Source: an uncultured Sulfitobacter sp. (GTDB lineage Bacteria > Pseudomonadota > Alphaproteobacteria > Rhodobacterales > Rhodobacteraceae). From it: a DNA stretch of 64,000 nt. The translations under genes and the position numbers were made by a program. Location of the stretch: the NCBI GenBank assembly GCA_947492925.1, contig CANLOQ010000002.1, positions 434,001 through 498,000 of the forward strand. The letters are read 5' to 3'. The notes beneath the pieces were generated by a model. That model searched no databases. It was not told the origin of the DNA and was given only the letters and a program-made list of their open reading frames with translations. Positions 34,217 through 43,830 of the stretch are shown here, one piece after another (within the stretch, counting starts at the first letter, position 1; each line of letters begins with the position of its first letter).

Positions 34217-34576
34217 ATGTCAAACCAGGTCATGCTTTTTATCTCGGATCCCATCGTCGAAAGCGATGTGCAGGAAACGGTTCTGGAGGTGTTGCCTGAT
34301 GCGGATGTTCACCGGGTAGAAGACTTGACTGTGGCCTGTGACATGTTGGCAAAGCACAAGGGGTGGGCATGGGCAGTCCTTGATGTGCCGCTGGAGACGC
34401 TCAGGGCACCCGAGTTGCAGGCAGCTTTGAAAGACAATCTGGCCTTGCCTGTGGTGCTAAGCGAAGAGCTTGATGATCCGGGGATGAAGGACTGGATCTT
34501 CCTTGATCCGCCTTTCAGCTCCGACATGCTGGGCGATGCCCTGCGCCGCACCGCGCCCTATAGATCCGACAGATGA
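34217..34576 (+). CDS. Degenerate response-regulator receiver-like protein
   Basis: Stand-alone 119-residue protein that follows the receiver fold pattern: hydrophobic strand with D11 (VMLFISDPIVE), D56 in WAVLDVPLE, a PVVLSEELD strand (S82) and a final DWIFLDPPFSSDMLGDALR. In true receivers the last motif has an invariant Lys (K-P-F); here it is Asp (D97), so phospho-signalling of the usual kind is doubtful. Function unknown. It starts at ATG 34217 and is followed by yebC. Confidence 0.6.
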   Translation: MSNQVMLFISDPIVESDVQETVLEVLPDADVHRVEDLTVACDMLAKHKGWAWAVLDVPLETLRAPELQAALKDNLALPVVLSEELDDPGMKDWIFLDPPFSSDMLGDALRRTAPYRSDR

Positions 34577-34677
34577 TCGGCCTCCCGTCCGGGGAGGCGC
34601 GGAAACCGCAGCGCGGGGCTTGAGAGCATGCGCGTTCCCCGTTACATGCTGTGCCAACAGATCAGACGAGGTATTTC

Positions 34678-35430
34678 ATGGCCGGCCACTCCAAATGGGC
34701 AAACATCCAGCACCGCAAAGGGCGTCAGGACAAGATTCGCGCCAAGCTGTTTTCCAAGTTCAGCAAGGAAATCACCGTCGCGGCCAAGATGGGCGACCCG
34801 GACCCAGACAAGAACCCGCGCCTGCGTCTGGCGGTCAAGGAAGCCAAGGCGGCCTCCATGCCAAAGGACAACATCGACCGCGCGATCAAGAAATCCGTCG
34901 CGGGCGAGGGCGAGGATTACAAGGAAATGCGCTATGAGGGCTACGGGCCCAACGGCGTTGCGGTGATTGTCGAGGCGATGACCGACAACATCAACCGCAC
35001 CGCGTCCACCGTGCGTTCAACCTTCACAAAGAACGGCGGCAATCTGGGCGAAACCGGCAGCGTTGGCTTTATGTTCGACCGCAAGGGTGAGGTCACCTAT
35101 CCGGCCGATGTGGGCGATGCGGACACCGTGATGATGGCCGCGATCGAGGCGGGGGCCGAGGATGTCGAAAGCTCTGAAGAGGGGCATGTCATCTGGTGCG
35201 CGGATACTGATCTGAACGATGTGTCCACGGCACTTGAAGCGGAACTGGGTGAATCAGAATCGACCAAGCTGGTCTGGAAACCCACAACGACGACGGAAAT
35301 GGACCTTGAAAGCATGCAAAAGCTGATGAAGCTGGTGGATGCGCTGGAAGACGATGACGATGTTCAGCGTGTGACGACGAATTTCGAGGCGTCCGATGAG
35401 GTGATGGCCAAGCTGGAAGAAGAAGGCTGA
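34678..35430 (+). CDS. YebC/PmpR-family DNA-binding/translation regulator
   Basis: Protein of 250 residues with the characteristic N-terminus [18 protein letters not shown] and [15 protein letters not shown], then [15 protein letters not shown]. Members act as transcription regulators or, in recent work, help translation through proline stretches. The start is at MAGHSKW, as in all family members; nine upstream in-frame codons are discarded. Its product is acidic in the C-terminal half. Confidence 0.96.
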   Translation: MAGHSKWANIQHRKGRQDKIRAKLFSKFSKEITVAAKMGDPDPDKNPRLRLAVKEAKAASMPKDNIDRAIKKSVAGEGEDYKEMRYEGYGPNGVAVIVEAMTDNINRTASTVRSTFTKNGGNLGETGSVGFMFDRKGEVTYPADVGDADTVMMAAIEAGAEDVESSEEGHVIWCADTDLNDVSTALEAELGESESTKLVWKPTTTTEMDLESMQKLMKLVDALEDDDDVQRVTTNFEASDEVMAKLEEEG

Positions 35431-35482
35431 TCACAGGTTCCCGCGGCGGTCGCTGCGGGATGCAATTAAGTCTTTTGCGTGT

Positions 35483-35725
35483 TTAGCCAAAAATCCGCGC
35501 GCGAAAGAACCATCCGAAAAAGATCGAACGGCAGGCGCGTGTCTCGCAGGGTTTCTGGGATTCCAGATTGGCCAGGGCCGTCTTGACCTTGTTGAGCTGC
35601 GCGCGCGCTGCGCCACGCCCGGCGCTGGCCTGCATGTCCAGAATTTTGGCCTGCGTGTGCAGGGCCGCTTCGATCACCGCGAGGTCTTGCTGGGTCACGT
35701 CCAGTTTCTGTGTCTTGTCAAACAT
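35483..35725 (-). CDS. Small hypothetical protein
   Basis: Protein of 80 residues, MFDKTQKLDVTQQDLAVIEA..., mostly helical and soluble. The last 20 residues turn abruptly aromatic and basic (CETRACRSIFFGWFFRARIF). That tail may be genuine or reflect a frame change near the end. A ribosome-binding-like AGGA lies before the ATG. No family recognised. It lies convergent to yebC. Confidence 0.55.
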   Translation of the reverse strand: MFDKTQKLDVTQQDLAVIEAALHTQAKILDMQASAGRGAARAQLNKVKTALANLESQKPCETRACRSIFFGWFFRARIFG

Positions 35726-35959
35726 CTTGTTGTCCTCTCATCGTCCATCTGTATCTAGGGTGGACATGAGGTGTACGCCATAGCTGCGGGGGCGGATCAC
35801 TCATATGTGTGTGTTTTGTGACGGATTTCCGCGCAAGCGCACCGATTGTTACAAAAAACCGCCGGGTTCAATGCCGCTGCGGACGCTAAGATGTAACATA
35901 CGGGCACGGTCAAATTCCTGAATTTTCCCAAGGTCTTGCGCAGCGACATATATTCGATC

Positions 35960-36571
35960 ATGCATCCGGGCATGTTGACTTCGTTTCTGCCCGGTTTCGC
36001 CCTCAGCCTGACGCTCATCCTTGCCATTGGCGCTCAGAACGCCTTTGTGCTGCGGCAGGGCTTGCGGCGCGAGCATGTTTTCTGGGTCTGCCTGACCTGC
36101 GGTGCCTGCGATGCCCTCCTGATCATTGCCGGTGTGGCGGGTTTTGGTGCATTGGCCGAAGCGGTCCCCTGGTTTGAAACGGTGATGCGCTACGGCGGGT
36201 CTGCTTTTCTGATCTGGTACGGCTGGCTGAATGCGCTGTCTGCCTGGCGGGGCGGTGCCATGATGGACACGTCAGGAACCGCCACGCGCAGCCTGCGCAA
36301 GGCGATCCTGACGCTTCTGGGCATCACCTTTCTCAACCCGCACGTCTATCTCGACACGGTTGTGTTGATCGGCTCCATTTCGGCGCAATACCCCGACAAG
36401 GTCGCTTTTGCCAGTGGGGCCACGCTGGCAAGCGTGTCGTTCTTTTTTGCCCTTGGTTACGGTGCGCGGCTGTTGGGTCCGTTGTTTGAACGGCCCGTCA
36501 GCTGGCGCATCCTTGACGCGATCATTGCACTGACAATGTGGGGGATCGCGGCGAAACTTTTGTTCCTGTGA
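35960..36571 (+). CDS. LysE/ArgO-family amino-acid exporter
   Basis: Six-helix exporter of about 203 residues related to ArgO/LysE, which export arginine or lysine. The signatures GAQNAFVLRQGLRREH (LysE_type) and the FLNPHVYLDTVVLIGS motif near residue 120 are intact. The start is uncertain: MHPGMLTSF (35960) or MLTSFLPGF (35972), with no strong ribosome binding site at either. Confidence 0.9.
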   Translation: MHPGMLTSFLPGFALSLTLILAIGAQNAFVLRQGLRREHVFWVCLTCGACDALLIIAGVAGFGALAEAVPWFETVMRYGGSAFLIWYGWLNALSAWRGGAMMDTSGTATRSLRKAILTLLGITFLNPHVYLDTVVLIGSISAQYPDKVAFASGATLASVSFFFALGYGARLLGPLFERPVSWRILDAIIALTMWGIAAKLLFL

Positions 36572-36608
36572 TCTTGCGCTTTTGCGCCCGCGCGCTCAGT
36601 CTGACGGT

Positions 36609-37511
36609 ATGACTACGGCTCTTCCTCACCGTCCGCTCAAGGGCATATTCTGGATGCTGGTGACGGGGCTGTGTTTTATCATGGTGACTGCACTGGTGAA
36701 GTATATGGGACCCCGCCTGCCTGCGGCAGAGGCGGCGTTCCTGCGCTATGGGATGGGGCTGGTGTTTCTGATCCCGGCGCTGGGGGCCTTGCGCGGCATG
36801 CAGCTGACGTCGCGGCAGTGGTCGATGTTCGGGCTGCGCGGGTTCTGTCATGCTTTGGGTGTGATCCTGTGGTTCTTTGCGATGACCCGTATTCCCATCG
36901 CTGAAGTCACGGCAATGAACTACCTTGCGCCGATCTATGTCACAGTAGGGGCGGCGATATTTCTGGGCGAACGTCTGGCGATGCGGCGGATTGTGGCTGT
37001 CGTTCTGGGGCTTGCCGGGGCCGCGATTATCCTGCGTCCCGGGTTCCGGGAGATCAGCACCGGCCATCTGGCCATGTTGGTCGCGGCGGTGGTCTTTGCG
37101 GGGTCTTACCTGCTGGCCAAGGTGCTGGCAGATGAGGTGCGCCCGTCCATTGTTGTTGCGATGCTGTCGATTTTTGTGACGCTGGGGCTGGCACCCTTCG
37201 CCATTCCCGTCTGGATCACGCCCACCGGGTTCGAACTGGCAATCCTCTTTGCCGTCGCCATCTTTGCCACGGCGGGCCATTACACCATGACCCTGGCGTT
37301 TGCCGCCGCGCCGGTCACGGTCACGCAGCCGGTGACATTCCTGCAATTGGTCTGGGCCACAGCGCTCGGCGCCGTGGCCTTTGCCGAACCGGTGGACATC
37401 TGGGTCATCCTCGGCGGTTTTGTCATCCTTAGTTCCGTCACCTTCATCACGTGGCGCGAGGCGACGCTGAACCGCCAGATCACGCCCAATGCCAATGCCA
37501 CCAAGGTCTGA
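36609..37511 (+). CDS. EamA/DMT-family transporter
   Basis: Ten-helix transporter of 300 residues with two EamA repeats (about 10-140 and 150-290). The N-terminal KGIFWMLVTGLCFIMVTALVKYMG and C-terminal LQLVWATALGAVAFAEP are typical. Substrate unknown. It follows the LysE gene on the same strand at 37 nt and precedes the bet cluster; proximity to betI suggests, but does not show, osmolyte-linked transport. Confidence 0.87.
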   Translation: MTTALPHRPLKGIFWMLVTGLCFIMVTALVKYMGPRLPAAEAAFLRYGMGLVFLIPALGALRGMQLTSRQWSMFGLRGFCHALGVILWFFAMTRIPIAEVTAMNYLAPIYVTVGAAIFLGERLAMRRIVAVVLGLAGAAIILRPGFREISTGHLAMLVAAVVFAGSYLLAKVLADEVRPSIVVAMLSIFVTLGLAPFAIPVWITPTGFELAILFAVAIFATAGHYTMTLAFAAAPVTVTQPVTFLQLVWATALGAVAFAEPVDIWVILGGFVILSSVTFITWREATLNRQITPNANATKV

Positions 37512-37516
37512 CCCGT

Positions 37517-37540
37517 TTTATTGATTGACGCGTCAATAAA
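37517..37540. promoter_or_regulatory. Predicted BetI operator
   Basis: TTTATTGA (37517-37524) and TCAATAAA (37533-37540) form perfect arms, and the centre contains the 12-bp palindrome TTGACGCGTCAA (37525-37536). The sequence resembles the E. coli bet operator (ATTGATTGGACGTTCAATA). It is 45 nt upstream of betI. Choline would be expected to relieve BetI repression here. Confidence 0.75.
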
Positions 37541-37585
37541 GAACACCATACCCTTGCCGCATCAGACGCAGCAGGACCGAATCCC

Positions 37586-38161
37586 ATGCCCAAGGTCGGA
37601 ATGGAACCCATACGCCGCTCGGCACTTGTGCAGGCCACGATCGAGGAGATCGGGGCGGCCCATTCGCTTGACGTGACCGTGGGCCAGATCGCCAAGCGGG
37701 CGGGCATGTCCACCGCTTTGGCGCATCACTATTTCGGGGGCAAAGACCAGATATTCCTCGCTGCGATGCGCCATATCCTGTCGGAATACGGGGCAGAGGT
37801 GGTGGCCCGCCTGCGCGAGGCGCGCAGCCCGCGTGACCGCGCCGCCGCCATCATCATCGCCAGCTTTGACGAGACCTGCTTTGCCCCCGCAACCGTAAAC
37901 GCCTGGATGACCCTTTATGCGGCGGCACCCACCCATGCCGACACCCGGCGGTTGCTGCGGCTTTATCAACGGCGCTTGCGCTCCAACCTCACCCACGCGC
38001 TGCGCCCGCTGACAGCGACACCCGAAGCGGACGCCGAAACGCTGGCCGCCCTGATCGACGGATTGTACCTGCGGGCAGCCCTGTCAGAACGCGGCACGGC
38101 GTCGGCGGCGCGGACCAGTGCGCTTTCAACCCTTCATCTACTGCTGGACGCCACGCCATGA
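37586..38161 (+). CDS. betI: Transcriptional repressor of the bet genes
   Basis: TetR-family repressor of 191 residues. The HTH region is at about 12-55 (TIEEIGAAHSLDVTVGQIAKRAGMSTALAHHYFGGKDQ), and the MPKVGMEPIRRSALVQATIE N-terminus is diagnostic of BetI. It should bind choline and control the bet cluster from the palindrome upstream. It overlaps the betC start by ATGA, giving a betI-betC-betB order with betA last. Confidence 0.94.
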   Translation: MPKVGMEPIRRSALVQATIEEIGAAHSLDVTVGQIAKRAGMSTALAHHYFGGKDQIFLAAMRHILSEYGAEVVARLREARSPRDRAAAIIIASFDETCFAPATVNAWMTLYAAAPTHADTRRLLRLYQRRLRSNLTHALRPLTATPEADAETLAALIDGLYLRAALSERGTASAARTSALSTLHLLLDATP

Positions 38162-39666
38162 GCAAACCGAATATCCTGATCCTGATGGTGGATCAGCTGA
38201 ACGGCACTTTCTTTCCCGACGGCCCGGCCGACTGGCTGCACGCGCCCAACCTCAAGAAACTGGCCGCACGCTCCACCCGTTTTGCCAATTGCTACACGGC
38301 GTCCCCGCTGTGCGCCCCGGGGCGGGCGGCATTCATGTCCGGCCAATTGCCACGGGCCACGGGCGTTTATGACAACGCGGCTGAATTCGCCTCGTCCATC
38401 CCCACCTATGCGCACCATCTGCGCCGTGCCGGGTATCAGACGTGCCTGTCGGGCAAGATGCACTTTGTCGGCCCCGACCAGCTGCACGGGTTTGAGGAAC
38501 GGCTGACCACGGACATCTACCCGGCCGACTTCGGCTGGACCCCGGACTACCGCAAACCGGGCGAACGCATCGACTGGTGGTATCACAACATGGGGTCGGT
38601 GACCGGGTCCGGCATCGCAGAGACATCGAACCAGATGGAATACGACGATGACGTCGCCTACAACGCCACGCGCCAGCTTTACGAATACGCGCGCGGTGCG
38701 GATGCGCGGCCCTGGTGCCTGACGGTCAGCTTTACCCACCCGCACGACCCCTACGTGGCGCGCCGCAAGTACTGGGACCTCTACGAGGATTGCGATCACC
38801 TCATGCCGCAGGTCCCGATGATGCCTTACGAGGACCATGACCCCCATTCGCAACGCATCCTCGACGCCAATGACCGGGGCAATTTCGACATCACCGATGA
38901 AGACATCCGCCGCTCGCGCCGCGCCTATTTCGCCAACATCAGCTATCTGGACGACAAGGTGGGCGAGATTTTGCAGGTGCTTGAGGACACCCGGCAGGAG
39001 GCGATCATCCTGTTTGTGTCTGATCACGGCGATATGCTGGGTGAACGGGGCTTGTGGTTCAAGATGTCCTTCTTCGAAGGATCGTCGCGTGTGCCCATGA
39101 TGATCTGCGCACCGCAAATGGAAGCAGGGCTACAGACCACGCCCGTCAGCAATATCGACGTCTGCCCCACGCTCTGCGATCTGGCGGGGGTCAGCATGGA
39201 AGAGGTGATGCCCTGGACCACCGGCCAAAGCCTCGTGCCGATGGGGCAGGGGGTGGAGCGAACGGAACCTGTCGCGATGGAATACGCCGCCGAGGGTTCC
39301 TATGCACCGCTGGTCTCCCTGCGTTACGGCAAATGGAAGTACAACCGCTGCGCGCTGGACCCGGACCAGCTCTTTGATCTTGAGGCCGATCCGCATGAGC
39401 TGACCAATCTTGCGGATCACCCGGAACATCAGGGCACGCTCACATCTCTGCGCGCGAAATCCGAGGCCCGCTGGGACCTTGCGGCCTACGATGCCGAGGT
39501 GCGGACATCACAGGCCCGCCGGTGGGTGGTCTATGAGGCCTTGCGCGAGGGTGGATATTACCCTTGGGACTACCAGCCACTGCGCCGTGCATCGGAACAA
39601 TATATGCGCAACCATATGGACCTGAACGTGCTCGAAGACAGCAAACGTGCACCCAAAGGGGACTGA
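38158..39666 (+). CDS. betC: Choline-sulfatase
   Basis: Hydrolyses choline-O-sulfate to choline and sulfate; 502 residues. The sulfatase signature LCAPGRAAFMSG is at residues 51-62, where C52 would be converted to formylglycine, and R56 follows. Here the residue after Pro is Gly, not the Ser of textbook CxPSR, as in other choline-sulfatases. Metal-site D12/Q13, SDHGDMLGERG and the C-terminal YMRNHMDLNVLE are present. Second gene of the bet operon, translationally coupled to betI. Confidence 0.95.
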   Translation: MSKPNILILMVDQLNGTFFPDGPADWLHAPNLKKLAARSTRFANCYTASPLCAPGRAAFMSGQLPRATGVYDNAAEFASSIPTYAHHLRRAGYQTCLSGKMHFVGPDQLHGFEERLTTDIYPADFGWTPDYRKPGERIDWWYHNMGSVTGSGIAETSNQMEYDDDVAYNATRQLYEYARGADARPWCLTVSFTHPHDPYVARRKYWDLYEDCDHLMPQVPMMPYEDHDPHSQRILDANDRGNFDITDEDIRRSRRAYFANISYLDDKVGEILQVLEDTRQEAIILFVSDHGDMLGERGLWFKMSFFEGSSRVPMMICAPQMEAGLQTTPVSNIDVCPTLCDLAGVSMEEVMPWTTGQSLVPMGQGVERTEPVAMEYAAEGSYAPLVSLRYGKWKYNRCALDPDQLFDLEADPHELTNLADHPEHQGTLTSLRAKSEARWDLAAYDAEVRTSQARRWVVYEALREGGYYPWDYQPLRRASEQYMRNHMDLNVLEDSKRAPKGD

Positions 39667-39723
39667 TCCCCGGCTTCATCTTTCCCCTACAACTCATTCC
39701 CCGATCTGCCAGGAACACCGCCC

Positions 39724-41181
39724 ATGCCTTATGATACCCAGCCTGCCGCCAGCCATTTCATCGACGGTGCCTACGTTGAGGACCGGGATGGCACACCGAT
39801 TGACGTGATCTATCCGGCAACGGGCAAGGTCATTGCCCGCGTGCATGCTGCAACGCCGGCAATTGTCGAACGTGCAATCGCAAGCGCAAAGCGCGCGCAG
39901 TCTGACTGGGCCGCCCTCAGCGGAACCGAGCGGGGGCGCATCCTGCGCCGCGCCGCCGATCTGATGCGCGCGCGCAACCACGATCTGAGCGTGCTGGAAA
40001 CCTATGACACCGGCAAACCCTATCAGGAAACCTCCGTGGCGGATGCCACCAGCGGTGCCGATGCGCTGGAATACTTCGGGGGCTTGGCCGCGACCCTGAC
40101 GGGCGAGCATATCCAGCTGGGCGAAAACTGGGTCTACACCCGGCGCGAGCCATTGGGCGTTTGCGTGGGGATCGGAGCCTGGAATTATCCCACACAGATC
40201 GCCTGCTGGAAAGGCGCGCCCGCATTGGCCTGCGGCAATGCAGTGATTTTCAAACCGTCCGAGACAACGCCGCTCTGCGCGCTGAAGGTGGCCGAGATGC
40301 TGGTCGAGGCGGGCTTGCCTGCGGGACTTTTCAATGTGGTGCAGGGCATGGGAGAGGTCGGCAATGCGCTGGTGACCGACAGCCGGGTTGATAAGGTGTC
40401 GCTGACCGGTTCGGTGCCGACGGGGCGCAAAGTCTATGCTGCGGCGGCCGAAGGCATCAAGCACGTCACGATGGAGCTGGGCGGCAAATCCCCGCTGATC
40501 GTGTTCGAGGACGCGGATATCGAGAACGCTGTGGGCGGCGCAATTCTGGGAAATTTCTACAGTTCCGGTCAGGTCTGCTCGAACGGGACGCGGGTGTTCG
40601 TACACCGCGCCATCAAGGAGGCGTTTCTGGCGCGCCTGACCGAACGTCTGGGCAATGCGGTGATCGGGGATCCGATGGATCCGGCGGTGAGCTTCGGGCC
40701 GATGGTGTCGCAACGCCAGCGCGATATCGTGTTGGATTACATAGCAAAAGGGCAGGAGGAAGGGGCGCGGCTGGTCACGGGCGGCAAGGCTGTTGACCGC
40801 GAGGGCTTCTATCTGGAGCCGACGGTTTTTGCCGATGTCACCGACGACATGAAGATCGCACGGGAAGAGATATTTGGCCCCGTCATGGCGGTGCTTGATT
40901 TCGAGGATGAAGACGAGGTGATGGCGCGCGCCAATGATACCGAATTTGGCCTTGCGGCTGGGGTCTTTACCCGCGATCTGGCCCGCGCGCATCGTGTGGC
41001 GGCCCGGTTTGAGGCGGGGACTTGTTATATCAATACCTACAACGACGCACCGGTTGAGGCGCCTTTTGGAGGCGCAAAGAGTTCCGGCGTGGGGCGCGAG
41101 AATTCGAAAGCGGCGATTGAGCATTACAGCCAGTTGAAGTCGGTCTTTGTACGCATGGACGATGTGGACGCGCCTTTCTGA
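39724..41181 (+). CDS. betB: Betaine-aldehyde dehydrogenase
   Basis: NAD(P)-dependent oxidation of betaine aldehyde to glycine betaine; 485 residues. Aldehyde dehydrogenase signatures: catalytic Glu in [11 protein letters not shown], catalytic Cys in [13 protein letters not shown], and cofactor-binding [22 protein letters not shown] (in two parts). It lies 57 nt after betC and completes the betaine route with betA. Confidence 0.96.
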   Translation: MPYDTQPAASHFIDGAYVEDRDGTPIDVIYPATGKVIARVHAATPAIVERAIASAKRAQSDWAALSGTERGRILRRAADLMRARNHDLSVLETYDTGKPYQETSVADATSGADALEYFGGLAATLTGEHIQLGENWVYTRREPLGVCVGIGAWNYPTQIACWKGAPALACGNAVIFKPSETTPLCALKVAEMLVEAGLPAGLFNVVQGMGEVGNALVTDSRVDKVSLTGSVPTGRKVYAAAAEGIKHVTMELGGKSPLIVFEDADIENAVGGAILGNFYSSGQVCSNGTRVFVHRAIKEAFLARLTERLGNAVIGDPMDPAVSFGPMVSQRQRDIVLDYIAKGQEEGARLVTGGKAVDREGFYLEPTVFADVTDDMKIAREEIFGPVMAVLDFEDEDEVMARANDTEFGLAAGVFTRDLARAHRVAARFEAGTCYINTYNDAPVEAPFGGAKSSGVGRENSKAAIEHYSQLKSVFVRMDDVDAPF

Positions 41182-41445
41182 GGGGGCGTGATCCAAAGGA
41201 GTGCGGCGCACACGACATTTTTGGTGCCTGTGGCGATGTGAGCCCCGGTATCGACCGGGGAGAGGGTGAGAGGGCGGTACGGCAAAGCCGCTGAGAGGTG
41301 CTTGAGCCCGCCATGCGTGGCTCAAGTCACCTGCACAATTTTGAGGGGGCGATTCCCCGCAGCCTCAAGGACAAGCGGGGCGTTGCCCCGTGCGCGCCGC
41401 GCATCCTTGACCCTGCGTGGAATCACCCGAAGTAAGGAACGGGAC
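41182..41445. other. 264-nt structured spacer between betB and betA
   Basis: No coding frame. Inverted repeats: CTTGAGCC/GGCTCAAG (41301-41308, 41319-41326), TTGAGG/CCTCAA around a GGGG..CCCC core (41341-41368), and TCAAGGA/TCCTTGA (41365-41371, 41404-41410) enclosing CGGGGC-GTT-GCCCCG. The density of nested hairpins suggests a dispersed repeat element or an intra-operon processing site. Confidence 0.5.
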
Positions 41446-43104
41446 GTGAAGGCGGAATTTGTAATTGTAGGGGCGGGCAGCGCGGGCTGTGCGATGGCGT
41501 ATCGGCTGGCCGAGGCGGGCCGCAAGGTGATCGTGATCGAGCATGGGGGCACGGATGCAGGTCCGTTCATCCAGATGCCGGCGGCGCTGAGCTATCCGAT
41601 GAACATGAAGCGCTATGACTGGGGCTATTTCTCCGAGCCGGAGCCGCATCTGGGCGGGCGCAGGCTGGCCTGTCCGCGCGGCAAGGTCATTGGCGGATCG
41701 TCGTCGATCAACGGGATGGTCTATGTACGCGGCCACGCGCAGGACTTTGACCATTGGGAGGAAGTGGGCGCGCAGGGATGGGCCTATGCAGATGTGCTGC
41801 CCTACTACAAGCGGATGGAGACCTGGCACGATGGCGGGCACGGGGGTGATCCGTCCTGGCGCGGCACCGACGGGCCATTGCACGTCAGCCGGGGGCGGCG
41901 GGACAACCCGCTCTATCAGGCTTTTGTGGAAGCCGGGCGACAAGCGGGCTATGAGGTGACGGGGGACTACAACGGCAAGCAGCAGGAGGGCTTTGGCCCG
42001 ATGGAGCAGACGGTCTGGAAAGGCCGGCGCTGGTCTGCGGCAAATGCCTATCTGCGGCCCGCGCAGAAGACCGGCAATGTCACGCTGGTGCGTGCCCTGG
42101 CAGAGCGGGTGGTGATCAAGGAGGGCCGTGCCACCGGGGTCGAGGTGCTGCGGGGCGGTGTGCGGCAGGTGATCGAGGCGGAGCGCGAGGTGGTGCTTGC
42201 CGCGTCATCGATCAATTCTCCCAAGCTTTTGATGCTGTCCGGGATTGGGCCTGCGGCGCATCTGGCAGAGCACGGGATTGAGGTTGTCGCAGACCGCCCC
42301 GGTGTGGGGCGGAACCTGCAGGATCATCTTGAGATGTATATCCAGATGGCAGCGTCCCAACCGATCACACTATACAAGCACTGGAACCTTGTGTCGAAAG
42401 CCGCCATTGGCGCGCAGTGGCTGTTCACCAAAACCGGCATGGGTACGTCGAACCAGTTTGAAAGCGCCGGGTTCATCCGGTCAAAAGCCGGGGTGCCTTA
42501 TCCTGACATCCAGTTTCATTTCCTGCCTCTTGCTGTGCGGTATGACGGGCAGGCGGCGGCGGAAGGCCATGGGTTTCAGGCCCATACCGGCCCCATGCGG
42601 TCTTTGTCGCGCGGGGCGGTCACGCTGCGCTCTGCCAATCCCGGTGACGATCCGGTGATCCGCTTCAACTACATGTCGCAGCCAGAGGATTGGGAACAGT
42701 TTCGGACCTGCATCCGGCTGACGCGCGAGATTTTTGCACAGGATGCGTTCAAGCCTTTCGTGAAACACGAGATTCAGCCCGGTGCTGACCTGCAAAGCGA
42801 CGCGGAACTGGATGAGGCGATCCGTGAACACGTCGAAAGCGCCTATCATCCCTGTGGCACCTGCCGCATGGGGGCCGCGGGTGATCCGGGCGCGGTGGTT
42901 GATCCGCAGGCGCGGGTCATTGGTGTCGAAGGGTTGCGCGTGGCGGACAGTTCGGTTTTTCCACGCATCACAAATGGCAATCTGAATGCCCCTTCGATCA
43001 TGGTGGGCGAGAAAGTCTCGGATCATCTGCTGGGGCGCGACCCGCTTGCTCGGGCCAATGATGAGCCCTGGAACCACCCGAACTGGCAGGTGGCGCAGCG
43101 GTAA
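41446..43104 (+). CDS. betA: Choline dehydrogenase
   Basis: FAD-dependent GMC oxidoreductase converting choline to betaine aldehyde; 552 residues. The FAD-binding motif [21 protein letters not shown] is at the N-terminus, [19 protein letters not shown] follows, and the C-terminal [20 protein letters not shown] signature is present. The start is a GTG with AAGGAAC upstream. Longer in-frame extensions into the preceding spacer are rejected as non-homologous in composition. Last gene of the bet cluster. Confidence 0.95.
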   Translation: MKAEFVIVGAGSAGCAMAYRLAEAGRKVIVIEHGGTDAGPFIQMPAALSYPMNMKRYDWGYFSEPEPHLGGRRLACPRGKVIGGSSSINGMVYVRGHAQDFDHWEEVGAQGWAYADVLPYYKRMETWHDGGHGGDPSWRGTDGPLHVSRGRRDNPLYQAFVEAGRQAGYEVTGDYNGKQQEGFGPMEQTVWKGRRWSAANAYLRPAQKTGNVTLVRALAERVVIKEGRATGVEVLRGGVRQVIEAEREVVLAASSINSPKLLMLSGIGPAAHLAEHGIEVVADRPGVGRNLQDHLEMYIQMAASQPITLYKHWNLVSKAAIGAQWLFTKTGMGTSNQFESAGFIRSKAGVPYPDIQFHFLPLAVRYDGQAAAEGHGFQAHTGPMRSLSRGAVTLRSANPGDDPVIRFNYMSQPEDWEQFRTCIRLTREIFAQDAFKPFVKHEIQPGADLQSDAELDEAIREHVESAYHPCGTCRMGAAGDPGAVVDPQARVIGVEGLRVADSSVFPRITNGNLNAPSIMVGEKVSDHLLGRDPLARANDEPWNHPNWQVAQR

Positions 43105-43169
43105 TGGGTGGTTAACCTTTCTTAACAATATCAGTTGATTGTAAGGCGCGTCTGCCTCACATTAACGAA

Positions 43170-43829
43170 ATGTTAAGAGTTTGTTCATGGTTTGCTCTGA
43201 TGTTCGTCCTTGCCGCACCCCTCGCGGCGGAGGAAATCGCGGGTGAGGTGCGGGTCATTGACGGGGACACGCTGGATGTCGGTGCCACGCGGGTGCGTCT
43301 GCACGGGATCGACGCGCCCGAACGGGATCAGCCCTGCACGTCGCTGAACGGTCAGAACTGGGGCTGCGGCGATTGGGTCACGCGGGTGGTGCGGGACCGT
43401 TATCAGGGTGCCCAAGCAGTGTGCGAAGCAACCGACCGCGACCGGTACGGCAGAGTTGTCGCCCGCTGTTTTGTGGCGGGTCAGGACATGGCGCGCGAGA
43501 TGGTGGCGCAGGGACTTGTGTTTGCTTACCGCAAATATTCCTATGATTATGATCTGGAAGAAAAGGCAGCGCTGGTGGCCAAACGGGGCCTGCATGGGTT
43601 CACCGTTGAAACACCCGCGCGCTACCGGCTGACGCGGATTAGGGGGCGCGATGCCCCCGATCCGAACTGCCGGATCAAGGGCAATATCAACGCTGCAGGC
43701 GCGCGCATTTATCATGTGCCGGGGCAGGAATTCTACGAAAGAACCGGCATCCGGCCAAGCACCGGTGAGCGGTGGTTCTGTTCCGAGGCGCAGGCACGGG
43801 CCTCTGGCTGGCGGGCAGCAAAACGCTAG
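43170..43829 (+). CDS. Secreted thermonuclease (SNase) family protein
   Basis: Exported nuclease of 219 residues: signal peptide (LRVCSWFALMFVLAAPLAAEE, cleavage near residue 20), then an SNase-like domain with RVIDGDTLDVGATRVRLHGIDAPE (in two parts), DRYGRVVARCF and VAQGLVFAYRKYS. A C-terminal cysteine-bearing extension (CRIKGNINAAGARIYHVPG) follows. Nucleic-acid scavenging or extracellular DNA turnover is plausible. It ends one base before the pccR stop (convergent). Confidence 0.85.
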   Translation: MLRVCSWFALMFVLAAPLAAEEIAGEVRVIDGDTLDVGATRVRLHGIDAPERDQPCTSLNGQNWGCGDWVTRVVRDRYQGAQAVCEATDRDRYGRVVARCFVAGQDMAREMVAQGLVFAYRKYSYDYDLEEKAALVAKRGLHGFTVETPARYRLTRIRGRDAPDPNCRIKGNINAAGARIYHVPGQEFYERTGIRPSTGERWFCSEAQARASGWRAAKR

Positions 43830-43830
43830 G

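Noticed and set aside
38134-39117. 327-residue minus-strand open frame over betC
   Set aside because: Antisense to betC; translation Val/His/Arg-rich without motifs.
39694-41325. 543-residue minus-strand open frame over betB
   Set aside because: Full overlap with the clear betB gene on the plus strand; translation is His/Arg-rich with no family signature.
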